Shown: positions 45,754 through 55,226, numbered from the stretch's first letter. The stretch is 64,000 bases of DNA from Brenneria nigrifluens DSM 30175 = ATCC 13028 (GCF_005484965.1 NZ_CP034036.1:3162001-3226000); one strand, 5' to 3'. Numbers and translations are program-made. The notes: generated from the letters alone by a model not told the origin.

Positions 45754-45850
45754 TTTCCCTATAGGACGCCGCCATAGCCTGGTCGTGTCGCTGCAATTTT
45801 TACCGATGATGGTTAATCACAGGGGACTATCCCCGCGCAAGGAGTTATTC

Positions 45851-47251
45851 ATGGCAAAACCAGCGTTGCACTATCTTGACCTGCTTGAAGCGGGTCGGTT
45901 GATCCAATCCCGGGAGCTGTCGTCCGAAGAGCTGACGCAGCACATGCTCGACCGTATCGACAACGTCGACGGCAAATTGGGCAGCTATCTGACGATTATG
46001 TCAGAACAGGCGATCCGCGATGCGCAAACCGCCGATCGGGAAATCGCCGCGGGGAAATCCCGCGGGCCGTTGCACGGCGTACCCATAGCGGTGAAAGATC
46101 TGCTGTGGACGGCGGGCGTGGCCACCACGCACGGTATGCCGATTAACCAGAACTATATTCCCACGGAGGATGCCACCGTCATCCGCCGCCTGCGTGAAGC
46201 GGGTGCGGTGTTAATGGGCAAACTCAAACAGACCGAGGGCGCCTTTGCCGACCATCACCCGGATATCGCTCCGCCGATCAATCCATGGGGAGCGTCGCTC
46301 TGGTCTGGCGCCTCCTCCAGCGGTTCAGGCGTCGCGACGGCGGCCGGCCTGTGCTTCGGCGCCATCGGCACCGATACCGGCGGTTCAATCCGTTTCCCTT
46401 CCGCCGCCAATGGCATTACCGGCCTCAAGCCCACCTGGGGACGCGTCAGCCGTTTCGGCGTATTTGAACTGGCGGCGTCGCTGGACCACGTTGGACCAAT
46501 GGCGCGCAGTGCGGCCGACGCCGCGGCCATGCTGTCGGCGATCGCCGGGGCCGATATCAACGATCCGACCGCCAGTCAGGAGCCGGTGCCGGACTATCTG
46601 ACGTTGATGACGCGGGGAATAGAAGGCCTGCGCGTGGGGATTGACCCCGCCTGGACGCTCGATCGCGTGGATGCCCCGACCAAAGCGGTTTTACAGTCCG
46701 TTATCGGGCTTATCGATACCCTGGGCGGCAGCGTAAGGGAAATCAACTTCCCGGATGCCGAACAGGCGCTACAGGACTGGGTGCCGCTGTGTGCGGTTGA
46801 AACCGCCGTCGCGCATGAGTCCACCTTCCCGTCCCGCCGCAATGAGTATGGCCCCAGCCTGGCAAGCATCATCGATCTGGGTCTCGAGCTCAGCGCCACG
46901 ACGTACCAGAAACTGTGGCTGGCGCGAGCCGATTTCCGCGGCCGCGTCAATGCCCTGTTCCGGGATGTCGATCTCCTGTTGGTGCCGGCCACCGCGGTAG
47001 CCGGCGCCAGCGTTGAGCTGATGTCCAAATTCGGCGAGGACGCAGAGCTGTTCTCCGGCATGCTGCGCTACACCAGCCCCTTCGATCTTAGCGGACACCC
47101 CACCATAACGCTGCCGGGCGGCCGTACGCCGGGAAATGCCCCGGTGGCGTTTCAGTTCGTCGCCCCGCATTTCGGCGAAGCGCTGCTGGCGCGGGCGGGC
47201 TGGGCCTACCAACGGGTTACGGACTGGCATAAACGCCATCCCGGCCTGTAA
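45851..47251 (+). CDS. amidase (amidase signature family)
   Basis: 466 residues from ATG 45851 (AAGGAG upstream; an earlier in-frame ATG lacks a site). Ser-cisSer-Lys triad of the family: Lys82 in PIAVKDLLW, serines 155-157 in WSGASSSGSG, nucleophile Ser179 in GTDTGGSIRFPS. Hydrolyses the amide made by nitrile hydratase to carboxylate and ammonia, completing nitrile use as a nitrogen source. Cytoplasmic. Confidence 0.92.
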   Translation: MAKPALHYLDLLEAGRLIQSRELSSEELTQHMLDRIDNVDGKLGSYLTIMSEQAIRDAQTADREIAAGKSRGPLHGVPIAVKDLLWTAGVATTHGMPINQNYIPTEDATVIRRLREAGAVLMGKLKQTEGAFADHHPDIAPPINPWGASLWSGASSSGSGVATAAGLCFGAIGTDTGGSIRFPSAANGITGLKPTWGRVSRFGVFELAASLDHVGPMARSAADAAAMLSAIAGADINDPTASQEPVPDYLTLMTRGIEGLRVGIDPAWTLDRVDAPTKAVLQSVIGLIDTLGGSVREINFPDAEQALQDWVPLCAVETAVAHESTFPSRRNEYGPSLASIIDLGLELSATTYQKLWLARADFRGRVNALFRDVDLLLVPATAVAGASVELMSKFGEDAELFSGMLRYTSPFDLSGHPTITLPGGRTPGNAPVAFQFVAPHFGEALLARAGWAYQRVTDWHKRHPGL

Positions 47252-47763
47252 ATCCGCCGCCCGGCGGGCGCTCGCGGCCAGTTGGGGGGCTTTCCCGCCA
47301 GATCTGAAACGTTGCCTCCACGGCCTGTCGCGGAGGCACGTTTACGTCACGATGTAGTGCCGGGGTCACAAGGGCTGGCGAACATTATCGTCGCCAGCCG
47401 TGTGACTTGTATTCCGGCACGGGTTAAAAAACCTGCATCAGCCGGAAGTTAATGCGCGCTTGTAGAGGTTTTAATCCCTCTCTATCGTCAAAAATAGAGG
47501 GCCCGGAGCCGGACCGCTTTGCTGCGAAGGACATTCGTTGTTTCGGGAGGGACATCTAACAATGGAGAGCGGCACGGCAACTCGGGTGAAATAGCGGCGC
47601 TGGCACTCAGGCAACGGCTGGTCCGCGGACAAAACTGTATACAGCCCTTGTCTGGTCTACAGTTGAAGTCTGAAAGCGCTATGCACTATGATATTGTTAG
47701 CTTGCTAGCATAATTTCCCTTTTCGTTACGCCACGCCGTCATTCATCGAAAGAAGGTTCCCCA
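47252..47763. other. intergenic region after the amidase
   Basis: 512 bp. Contains the reversed third copy of the AraC-type element and an inverted repeat CCCTCTCTAT / ATAGAGGG around 47477-47502 that overlaps that element's -10. The GntR gene promoter must lie in the last 150 bp. No coding frame recognised on either strand. Confidence 0.5.
47493..47555 (-). promoter_or_regulatory. repeated operator-promoter element, copy 3 (reverse orientation)
   Basis: On the minus strand: ATGTCC (47555-47550), CAACG, ATGTCC (47534-47529, 21 bp away), GCAAAGC (47522-47516) and TCTATT (47498-47493) 17 bp on. It points back at the amidase 3' end with no minus-strand gene ahead, so it may make an antisense or small RNA, act on the GntR gene from behind, or be a relic. 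Confidence 0.6.
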
Positions 47764-48444
47764 ATGCTCAAAGGAATGTCCATCTCGCGCAAAACGCTCC
47801 ATAGTGAGATTGCCGATCTTATTCGAGAAATGATCGTCCGCGGCGAACTGGAACCCGGTAGCCGCATCCCCGAAAAAACGCTGTGCGAACAGTTTGAGAT
47901 ATCCCGCACGCCACTGCGCGAAGCGCTTAAGGTCCTTGCCACCGAAGGGATGATCGTCCTGCTGCCTCAACGCGGCGCCCGCGTAGCCACGCTGACCGAT
48001 GACGAGCTGTTCGAAATTTTTCCCATTATCGCCAGCCTGGAAGGGCTGGCCGGCGAGATAGCCTGCCAGCATATTACCGACGACGAGTTAGCTAATATTG
48101 AGCAACTGCATAACGCCATGTTACAGGCGTATCAACAGCTCGACAGACTGGAGTATTCCAGGTTGAATCGGGAAATCCATTTAGCCCTATTTGCCGCGGC
48201 GCGTAACCAGTCGTTGATTGCGCTGTACCACAACCTTGAGCTGCGTATCAGAAATATTCGGCATACCATCCGCCAGTTGCCCCAGGATTGGCAATTGGCC
48301 GTACAGGAACATGAAGAGATCCTACGGTGGCTGCGGGAAAAAAATGCCGGGCAACTGGCAATGACGCTGCGTAAGCATGTGATGAGCACGGCGAACGCCG
48401 TGCGCAACGCGGTCAACGCCCCCGCGGCCGGCCATCGCCAATAG
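47764..48444 (+). CDS. GntR-family regulator (FadR/FCD type)
   Basis: 226 residues. N-terminal winged helix (IADLIREMIVRGELEPGSRI, then EQFEISRTPLREALKVLA) and an all-helical FCD ligand domain (about 80-215) with the acidic/His metal-ligand pattern. FCD regulators sense carboxylates or amino acids. It precedes a Glu/Asp-type importer and SHMT-like enzyme and most likely controls them; influence on the amidase is also possible. Confidence 0.87.
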   Translation: MLKGMSISRKTLHSEIADLIREMIVRGELEPGSRIPEKTLCEQFEISRTPLREALKVLATEGMIVLLPQRGARVATLTDDELFEIFPIIASLEGLAGEIACQHITDDELANIEQLHNAMLQAYQQLDRLEYSRLNREIHLALFAAARNQSLIALYHNLELRIRNIRHTIRQLPQDWQLAVQEHEEILRWLREKNAGQLAMTLRKHVMSTANAVRNAVNAPAAGHRQ

Positions 48445-48740
48445 CATAAGATTTATTTATATCTCCCTTTCTTGACCACTCCGCGCCAACAAAACATAAA
48501 ACTTTGAATTTAAAATAAAAAATGGCAATAAAACGCCAAAAATCGAGTGATTTATTTTACCTTTGATAAATGAATTAATTATACATTATTATTTTTCATT
48601 GACCGCTTTCGCCTAATTGATCGATTATCGACCAACCACACTCCTGTTGCGTTTCTCTTTGCGGGCCGCAATCCGCCACGAAGCGCAGACTGGTCATCAG
48701 TACGCAAGAGCAATTAACGACGGCATTCCGTGGAGAAACC
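48445..48740. other. AT-rich promoter region of the Glu/Asp-type importer
   Basis: About 296 bp, strongly A+T rich in 48500-48600. A Nac-type ATA-N9-TAT match at 48446-48460 lies in AT-rich DNA and carries little weight. No sigma-54 site seen. Confidence 0.4.
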
Positions 48741-49649
48741 ATGAAACGACAGATATTGGCTACATCTCTGTGCACGCTCATCCTGACGACTGCATCGGCC
48801 GGCGCCGAGGAGTTGGAAGGAACATTAAAAAAAATCGCCGACAGCGGCCAGATAACCGTGGGGCACCGCGACGGCGCGGTGCCTTTTTCCTACTACGACG
48901 ATAATCAGAAACCCATCGGCTATGCGATGGATATCTGCGCCGCGGTGGTCGATGCGGTAAAAACCAGGCTGAATAAACCCGACCTGGCGGTCAGCACCTT
49001 GGCGGTCACCGGCACCACGCGGATCCCGCTGCTGGCCAACGGCACCATTGATATGGAATGCGGCACCACCACCAACAACGCCGAACGCCAGAAACAGGTG
49101 ACCTTCTCCACCACTTATTTTGTCGCCGCGGTCCGAATTCTGTCCAAAAAATCCGCGCCGGTGGCGTCAATGGCGGATTTGAAAGGAAAAACGGTGGTAA
49201 CGCTGGCGGGCACCACCAGCGTCAGAATTATCAATGACGCCAATAACGCTCAGAAGTTGGACCTGACGATTCTCTCCGCCAAGGATCTGGCCGAAGGCAT
49301 GCTGACGCTGGAAACCGGCCGGGCCGCCGCCTTTATTTTCGATGACGTTTCCCTGGCCGGCGCGCGGGCAACGGCCAAGAATCCCGACGATTATCAGATT
49401 TCAACGGAACCGCTGTCGGTGGAGCCGTACGGCGTCATGCTGCGCCGTAACGACGCGCAGTTTAAGGCGCTGGTCAATGCCACCATTGAAGGGTTGTACG
49501 GCAGCGGCGCCATTACCGCGATCTACGACAAATGGTTCACGCAGCCGATCCCGCCGAAAAACGTCAATATGAATTTCCCGATGTCGGCGCAGTTGCAGAA
49601 AGTGATCGCCCAGCCCACCGACGATCCTAACCCCGAGCTTTACCGCTAA
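48741..49649 (+). CDS. periplasmic binding protein, glutamate/aspartate type (GltI-like)
   Basis: 302 residues; Sec signal about 1-22 ending AGA. The order LKKIADSGQITVGHRDGAVP, FSYYDDNQKPIGYAMDIC and TIDMECGTTTNNAERQ is that of GltI-type proteins, where the Arg and Thr residues bind the acidic side chain. First transport gene of the unit after the GntR regulator. Confidence 0.88.
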   Translation: MKRQILATSLCTLILTTASAGAEELEGTLKKIADSGQITVGHRDGAVPFSYYDDNQKPIGYAMDICAAVVDAVKTRLNKPDLAVSTLAVTGTTRIPLLANGTIDMECGTTTNNAERQKQVTFSTTYFVAAVRILSKKSAPVASMADLKGKTVVTLAGTTSVRIINDANNAQKLDLTILSAKDLAEGMLTLETGRAAAFIFDDVSLAGARATAKNPDDYQISTEPLSVEPYGVMLRRNDAQFKALVNATIEGLYGSGAITAIYDKWFTQPIPPKNVNMNFPMSAQLQKVIAQPTDDPNPELYR

Positions 49650-49795
49650 GACTCGCTCGTTGATCTGCTATCGACAAGACGTCTACCCGGAAAATGCAAT
49701 ATCGCGAGTAACGCCATAGCCAGGGATTAAAGTCGGCGACATGCATCAGCGTATGCCGGCAAACAGCACAATAAGAAAACTTAGTTTGAGAAACG

Positions 49796-50542
49796 ATGAA
49801 CTATAACTGGAACTGGGGCATATTTTTCGATATGTCGCTTGATGGCACCCATACCTACTGGCAAACGCTGGTGATGGGTCTTGGCTGGACGGCCGCCACG
49901 GCCGTCTGCGCCTTTGCCATCGCGCTATTGCTGGGGTCTTTGGCCGGTATCGCCCGCAATACGCCGATCGCCATGCTGAACCGCTGCGGCAGCGCGTTCG
50001 TCGAACTGTTTCGTAATATTCCGTTGTTGATGCAAATGTTTCTCTGGTATTTCGTCCTGCCGGAGGCGCTGCCTGAATCGGCGGGCGACTGGCTGAAACA
50101 GTTGCCTGACGCGCAGTTTTATACCGCCACGCTCTGTCTGGGCTGCTATCACGGCGCGCGTATGGCGGAAGTGGTGCGCGCCGGGCTGGAAAGCCTGTCC
50201 AAAGGTCAGCGCATGGCCGCTCAGGCGTTGGGATTAACGCTGCCGCAAACCTATCGGTTCGTGTTACTGCCGGTGGCGTTTCGCATCGTGACGCCGGCAA
50301 TCACCTCGGAATTTCTCAGCTGCACCAAAAATACCTCGGTCGCGCTGGCCATCGGGCTGATGGAACTCACCGGCGGCGCCCGCGCCATGCAGGAAAACAG
50401 TTTCCAGGTGTTTGAGGCCTTTACCGCCGCCACCCTGCTTTATCTGCTGCTTAACCTGATTATCGTCTTCGTCATGCGCGGCATGGAAAAAAGAGCGGCG
50501 CTGCCGGGTTTCGGCGTCGCTCAGCACAGGAAGAAGGGCTGA
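49796..50542 (+). CDS. amino-acid ABC permease (GltJ-like)
   Basis: 248 residues, starts MNYNWNWGIFFDMSLDGT as GltJ proteins do; HisM/GlnP-type spans with the AQALGLTLPQTYRFVLLPVA contact loop. Four bp from the next permease. Confidence 0.88.
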   Translation: MNYNWNWGIFFDMSLDGTHTYWQTLVMGLGWTAATAVCAFAIALLLGSLAGIARNTPIAMLNRCGSAFVELFRNIPLLMQMFLWYFVLPEALPESAGDWLKQLPDAQFYTATLCLGCYHGARMAEVVRAGLESLSKGQRMAAQALGLTLPQTYRFVLLPVAFRIVTPAITSEFLSCTKNTSVALAIGLMELTGGARAMQENSFQVFEAFTAATLLYLLLNLIIVFVMRGMEKRAALPGFGVAQHRKKG

Positions 50543-50546
50543 AACA

Positions 50547-51239
50547 ATGCTGACAGGATTCGATTTTCAAACCATCGTCAACGCCCTGCCCTACCTGTTT
50601 CTGACCGGCATGAGCTTTACGCTGAAGCTCACTTTCTGCGCCACGCTGCTGGGGATTATTTTCGGCACGCTGCTGGCGATCATGCGCCTGTCGCGCTTCC
50701 GGGCGTTGGCCGTGCTGGCCGCCGGTTATGTCAACCTCTTGCGTTCGCTGCCGCTGGTGCTGGTGATCTTCTGGTTCTATTTTCTGGTGCCCTATCTCTT
50801 GCAATGGATAACCGGCGCCTCTTTCCCGGTCAGGGTCGATCCGTTCTGGTCGTCGGTCATTACCTTTACGCTGTTCGAAGCCTGCTATTTTTGTGAAATC
50901 GTCCGATCCGGCATTCAGTCGCTGCCCGGCGGCCAGTCACAGGCCTCGCTGGCTTTGGGGCTGAACGGCCGACAAACCATGATGTACGTCATTTTGCCGC
51001 AGGCCATGCGCAATATGCTGCCGCTGTTCCTGACCCAGACGATTATCCTGTTTCAGGACACATCGCTGGTCTACGTCCTGTCGATTACCGACTTTCTCGG
51101 CGCGGCCGCCAAGGTCGCCCAACGCGACGGGCGCCTGCTGGAGATGTATTTGTTCGCCGCCGCCGTTTATTTCATCATTTCCTATCTGGCGTCCAACGCC
51201 GTGCGGCTACTACAGAAGCGCACCGCCATTATCCGTTAA
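50547..51239 (+). CDS. amino-acid ABC permease (GltK-like)
   Basis: 230 residues, MLTGFDFQTIVNALPYLF start and SLALGLNGRQTMMYVILPQA contact loop as in GltK. Next in the unit is an SHMT-like enzyme, not the expected GltL ATPase; the ATPase must come from elsewhere in the genome. Confidence 0.88.
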   Translation: MLTGFDFQTIVNALPYLFLTGMSFTLKLTFCATLLGIIFGTLLAIMRLSRFRALAVLAAGYVNLLRSLPLVLVIFWFYFLVPYLLQWITGASFPVRVDPFWSSVITFTLFEACYFCEIVRSGIQSLPGGQSQASLALGLNGRQTMMYVILPQAMRNMLPLFLTQTIILFQDTSLVYVLSITDFLGAAAKVAQRDGRLLEMYLFAAAVYFIISYLASNAVRLLQKRTAIIR

Positions 51240-51283
51240 GTGATGAAAGGTCTACGTCTTTTTCAAACCGATTGGTGAATTGA

Positions 51284-52510
51284 ATGCCCACAACGCAAGA
51301 TAACAACCAGGCCGATAACCCCGTATCCATCGCCAAAGACAACGATGCGCTGTTACGCCTGTGCGCCGCGCGCCTTGATACCCTGAAAAATGATCGCATC
51401 GTGCTCTACGCCGGCGCCAATTTACCCAGCGAAGCGGCGATCGCCGCCTACTCCCCGGCGCTAAGCGCCTATCCGGCCATGGGCCCCCGTTTCGCCAAGG
51501 AACAGCCGGATACCGATCTGGTGTCAAAACTGGAAATCGCCGTGGAAAACGAAGTGAACGCGCTGTTCGGTTCGCAATGGGCGGAAACCCGCCTGGCGAA
51601 CTGCACCACGGCGAATCTGGCGGTATTCCATGCGTTTTCACAACCCGGCGATCTGCTGCTGGCGCCGACCGCCGCCCACGGCGGTCATTTAAGCCAGCGG
51701 CGCGGAGGAACGCCTGAACTGGCGGGACTGAAGGTGATGGATCTGCCGTACGACGCGCGGCACGACCGTCTGGACGCCGCCGCCGCCGCCGAAATGATCC
51801 TGACCGTCAAGCCCAGGCTGGTGATGCTGGGCCGTTCGGTAATGATTAAAGCCGACGATCTCGCTCCTGTGGTCGCCAGCGCGCACCAGATCGGCGCCAA
51901 AGTAATTTTCGACGCCTCCCATGTGTTGGGGCTTATCGCCGGCGGAATGTTTCCCAATCCGCTGGCGCTGGGCGTCGATATCATGACCAGTTCGACCTAT
52001 AAAACCTTCCCGGGCCGCCCCCACAGCATTATCGCCGGCCGTCATGCAGACGATCGCCGGCTTCTATCGCGGCTGATCGAAAGCCGGATGATCGCCAACT
52101 GCGACGCGGGCTGCCTGCCGTCATTGCTGGTGACGCTGCTGGAAACCCGGCGGCATGGCGCTGGCTATGCGCGGCAAATTTGCCGCAACACCGCGGCCAT
52201 GGCCGAAGCGCTGCGGGCACAGGACGTGTCGGTGATTGCCGCACAGGCGCATGAGACCGCCACCCATCAGCTATTGATCCCGATGGATTCGTCGATGCCG
52301 GCGAAAGCGACCATTACCGCGCTCGAACGGCACGGCATTCTGGTCGGCACCTGCGCCGATCCGCGCGCGCTGAATGAATTCGCGCTGCGCGTCGGCACGC
52401 AATTTATGACGCGGCAGGGAAAAAACGAAGCGGACTTCGCGGCTATCGCCCAAAGTCTGGCGCAACGGCTGGAGAAAACGGCGGCGGGACGCATGCGCTA
52501 TCGGGGGTAA
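51284..52510 (+). CDS. serine hydroxymethyltransferase-like PLP enzyme
   Basis: 408-residue fold type I PLP enzyme. LYAGANLPSEAAIAAYSPAL resembles the SHMT opening, APTAAHGGHLS the PLP-phosphate region, and SSTYKTFPGRPH carries the PLP lysine (about 239) where SHMT has TTTHKTLRGP. Shorter and diverged from GlyA in the folate-binding parts, so more likely an aldolase or transferase acting on a beta-hydroxy or alpha-methyl amino acid without folate. Coupled to a Glu/Asp-type importer, which hints at an acidic hydroxy-amino acid (inference). Confidence 0.75.
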   Translation: MPTTQDNNQADNPVSIAKDNDALLRLCAARLDTLKNDRIVLYAGANLPSEAAIAAYSPALSAYPAMGPRFAKEQPDTDLVSKLEIAVENEVNALFGSQWAETRLANCTTANLAVFHAFSQPGDLLLAPTAAHGGHLSQRRGGTPELAGLKVMDLPYDARHDRLDAAAAAEMILTVKPRLVMLGRSVMIKADDLAPVVASAHQIGAKVIFDASHVLGLIAGGMFPNPLALGVDIMTSSTYKTFPGRPHSIIAGRHADDRRLLSRLIESRMIANCDAGCLPSLLVTLLETRRHGAGYARQICRNTAAMAEALRAQDVSVIAAQAHETATHQLLIPMDSSMPAKATITALERHGILVGTCADPRALNEFALRVGTQFMTRQGKNEADFAAIAQSLAQRLEKTAAGRMRYRG

Positions 52511-52644
52511 ACCGGCGCGGCGGCAAAATATCCTCCTGCGCCGAGGATCGTCTATTAGCATCCGTAACCTGGAGAAAATCATTTTCACGCGCAAAGAGAT
52601 ATACTGTAGCTATATGGTCACAGGTCGCCACCAAGGAAATTAAT

Positions 52645-53166
52645 ATGCCCATCAAGCTTATCCAGCCTCAGAACGCTCGCGAACTGATCGAGAACGGCGT
52701 CCTGCTGGTCGATATCCGCGCGGCCGATGAGTACGCGCGCGAACATATCGCCCAGGCGCGGCATATTCCGCTAAGCGACATTGCGGCGCAGCCGCCGCTG
52801 ACCGACGCCGGCGGCGTTATCTTCCACTGCCTCTCCGGTAACCGCACCCAGGCCAATGCCGACAGGCTAGCCGCCAGCGTGCCGGGCGACGCCTATATTC
52901 TGGACGGCGGGCTGGCGGCCTGGAAACAGGCGGGGCTGCCCACCGTGGTCGATAAGTCACGGCCGCTGGAGCTTAACCGCCAGGTGCAGATTACCGCCGG
53001 CGCCATCGTGCTGCTGGGCGCCGTCCTGGGGGCCACGGTTTCCCCCTGGTTCCACGCCCTGTCGGGATTTATCGGCGCCGGGCTTATCTTTGCCGGTATT
53101 TCGGGTTTCTGCGGGCTGGCCCGCCTGCTGCTGAAGATGCCCTGGAACCGCGGATCGCCGCTCTGA
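52645..53166 (+). CDS. rhodanese domain membrane protein (YgaP-like)
   Basis: 173 residues: cytosolic rhodanese domain (about 1-105; active Cys62 in HCLSGNRTQ) followed by two membrane spans of the DUF2892 type (about 115-165). Same architecture and length as E. coli YgaP, a sulfurtransferase. The usual ArsR-type partner YgaV is not next to it. Possibly handles sulfane sulfur released by the C-S lyase pathways in the region (inference). Confidence 0.85.
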   Translation: MPIKLIQPQNARELIENGVLLVDIRAADEYAREHIAQARHIPLSDIAAQPPLTDAGGVIFHCLSGNRTQANADRLAASVPGDAYILDGGLAAWKQAGLPTVVDKSRPLELNRQVQITAGAIVLLGAVLGATVSPWFHALSGFIGAGLIFAGISGFCGLARLLLKMPWNRGSPL

Positions 53167-53270
53167 TAAGCCATACGCTCCCGCCGGTATCCGGTGTAAG
53201 ATCGCTGTTGGTGGATGAATAACGGCGTAATGCACGATTCAGCGCATTACGCCGCATTAACCCGCGGACA

Positions 53271-54413
53271 TCAGCCGGCAATAAATAACCGCCGCGGCGC
53301 CTGGGTCAGGCGGACATGGCCCTGCTCCGTAATGGCGATGGTTTCGCTGAACGCCAGCCCCTCGGCATAGATATACATATGAAATACCATTCCGACTTTC
53401 AGGCGCCACTGCGCATTGGGTAAAAAGACGCGGCTGAAATCGCTGGTTCGGGGGGTGGAAATCGGATAATAGCCCAGGCTATATCCCGTAATACCGCCGT
53501 AATCCTCCCGCAGCCCGGCGGCCAGCACGGCGTTGCGCGCCAGCGCATCAATATCCTTAGCCATGGCGCCCGGCCGCATGGCGTCGAACTGGGCGTCCTG
53601 AATGGCGATCAGCTGCTGCGCTATCTCCTGCTGCCGCGGCGATGCCCGGCCGATAATCGCCGGGCGCATCAGGCGGGCGCTGTAACCATGCAGAACAGGT
53701 ACTAATTCCATATGGACAATATCTTCCGTCGCCAAGGGCCGTTGATGCAAATTGCCGTGCAAAAAACTGTTCCCGACGCCGGTGGTGATAATACCGTAGC
53801 GGGCTGAGTCCAACCCATTCTGCATAAACACCTGATGAACGATAGTCGCCGCATCGCGTTCGGTTTTCCCTATGCTTAAACCGGCAACAGCGGCGGACAG
53901 CGCGAGATCTCCGACTCTGGCCGCCTCGGCGATATAGCCAATCTCTCGTTCTGTTTTGCACTCCCGTAATTGCTCCAGAACGCCGGAAAAATCACGCAAA
54001 GGCCGGGAAGGGAGGCGGCTTTGCAGGCGATTAAAGCGCGCCACCGTCATACAATAAGAGTCAAAATCCACGCCAATATGCTGTTTATCCCAACCGCGCT
54101 CGACAATCGTGCCGATAATCACCTCTATGGGATCTTGCCAGTCGGCAAAGGTTACAGTATCCGTTATCCAGCTGTTTTCCTGAAAGGTATGCGCATCCAT
54201 CGCCCGATATACCATTACCGCATCGCCCTCCAGCGGTAATAAACAGGCGCGATACATATTTTCGGAAATGCTGAACCCGGTCAGGTAAAACAAAAACTCC
54301 GTCTGATCAACCAATAGCAGACCGATATCTTTATCCCGCATATAAGCGCGTATTTTTTCTATCCGCTGACGATATTCCTGCCGTGTAAAAACCAGCGTTT
54401 TATCACTCTTCAT
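53271..54413 (-). CDS. M24-fold protein, creatinase-like, metal site not conserved
   Basis: 380 residues with creatinase N-domain (about 1-140) and pita-bread catalytic domain (about 150-370). Aminopeptidase P-type enzymes use Asp, Asp, His, Glu, Glu to bind two metals; here the second Asp region reads HGYSARLMRP and the His region reads ITGYSLGYYP, while a late Glu (FSETIAIT) remains. So it is probably metal-free, as creatinase is. Last gene behind a polyamine-type importer on the same strand, so likely hydrolyses the imported amidine or amide; creatine- and ectoine-type compounds are possibilities. Confidence 0.78.
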   Translation of the reverse strand: MKSDKTLVFTRQEYRQRIEKIRAYMRDKDIGLLLVDQTEFLFYLTGFSISENMYRACLLPLEGDAVMVYRAMDAHTFQENSWITDTVTFADWQDPIEVIIGTIVERGWDKQHIGVDFDSYCMTVARFNRLQSRLPSRPLRDFSGVLEQLRECKTEREIGYIAEAARVGDLALSAAVAGLSIGKTERDAATIVHQVFMQNGLDSARYGIITTGVGNSFLHGNLHQRPLATEDIVHMELVPVLHGYSARLMRPAIIGRASPRQQEIAQQLIAIQDAQFDAMRPGAMAKDIDALARNAVLAAGLREDYGGITGYSLGYYPISTPRTSDFSRVFLPNAQWRLKVGMVFHMYIYAEGLAFSETIAITEQGHVRLTQAPRRLFIAG

Positions 54414-54446
54414 TTTATTTATCCCCGGAAAATATTCACAATGTCG

Positions 54447-55226
54447 CTATCGTTGTTTTGTTAGCCAATTCGCCGTCAGTAGCGTGACCATGGTAATCAG
54501 AACCAGCAATACGCTCACCGCCGCAATGGTCGGATCGAGCTGGAACTGCACGCTGTTCCATATGCGCACGGATAGCGTCTGCGCTTCATTACCCGCCATA
54601 AACATAGCGATTAACAACTCGTCAAAAGAGCTGAGAAAAGAGAAAATCGCGGCGGATATCATGCCGGGCGCCGCCAGGGGAAAAGTAATGCGCCGAAACA
54701 CGGTGAAGTTGCCGGCGCCGAGGCTCATCGCCGAATACTCAAGCTGGCTGTCTATTCCCTGTAAGGTGGAAGAGATAATAATCGTCGCAACAGGTAATGA
54801 GATAATAGTATGGCCGATAATAATCGCACTGATGCTATTAAATATATCGACCGCGGAAAAGAAAAAGAACAATGAGAGCGCCGCGATAATATTAGGGACG
54901 ATCAACGGCAGCAAAACCAGCACATAGATAATCTTCTTCCCGCTAAAGCGGTAGCGAACCAATGCCAGCGCCAGCAGCAGGCTTAATAGCATCGCCATCA
55001 GAGTTGACATCACAGCGATGCGAAAACTCAGCCACAGCGAATCCAGCCAGGCCGAATCGGTCAGCACTTTTTCCACCCAGCGCAGAGAAAATCCGCCGGG
55101 GGGAAACGTCAGGTAGGCCGACGGACTCAACGCCAAAGGGAAAATAATAATGATGGGCAACGCCAGAAATAACAGCACCAATAGCGCCATAATCAGCGAA
55201 AACAGCCCCGGTCTGCCGGTATTCAT
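54447..55226 (-). CDS. PotC-type ABC permease
   Basis: 259 residues, six spans, EYSAMSLGAGNFTVFRRITF contact loop, spermidine/putrescine PotC family. ATGA overlap with the PotB-type gene; 33 bp from the creatinase-like gene downstream. Confidence 0.88.
   Translation of the reverse strand: MNTGRPGLFSLIMALLVLLFLALPIIIIFPLALSPSAYLTFPPGGFSLRWVEKVLTDSAWLDSLWLSFRIAVMSTLMAMLLSLLLALALVRYRFSGKKIIYVLVLLPLIVPNIIAALSLFFFFSAVDIFNSISAIIIGHTIISLPVATIIISSTLQGIDSQLEYSAMSLGAGNFTVFRRITFPLAAPGMISAAIFSFLSSFDELLIAMFMAGNEAQTLSVRIWNSVQFQLDPTIAAVSVLLVLITMVTLLTANWLTKQR

Noticed and set aside
48446..48460. ATA-N9-TAT as a Nac box for the Glu/Asp-type importer
   Set aside because: The surrounding DNA is so AT-rich that a chance match is likely.
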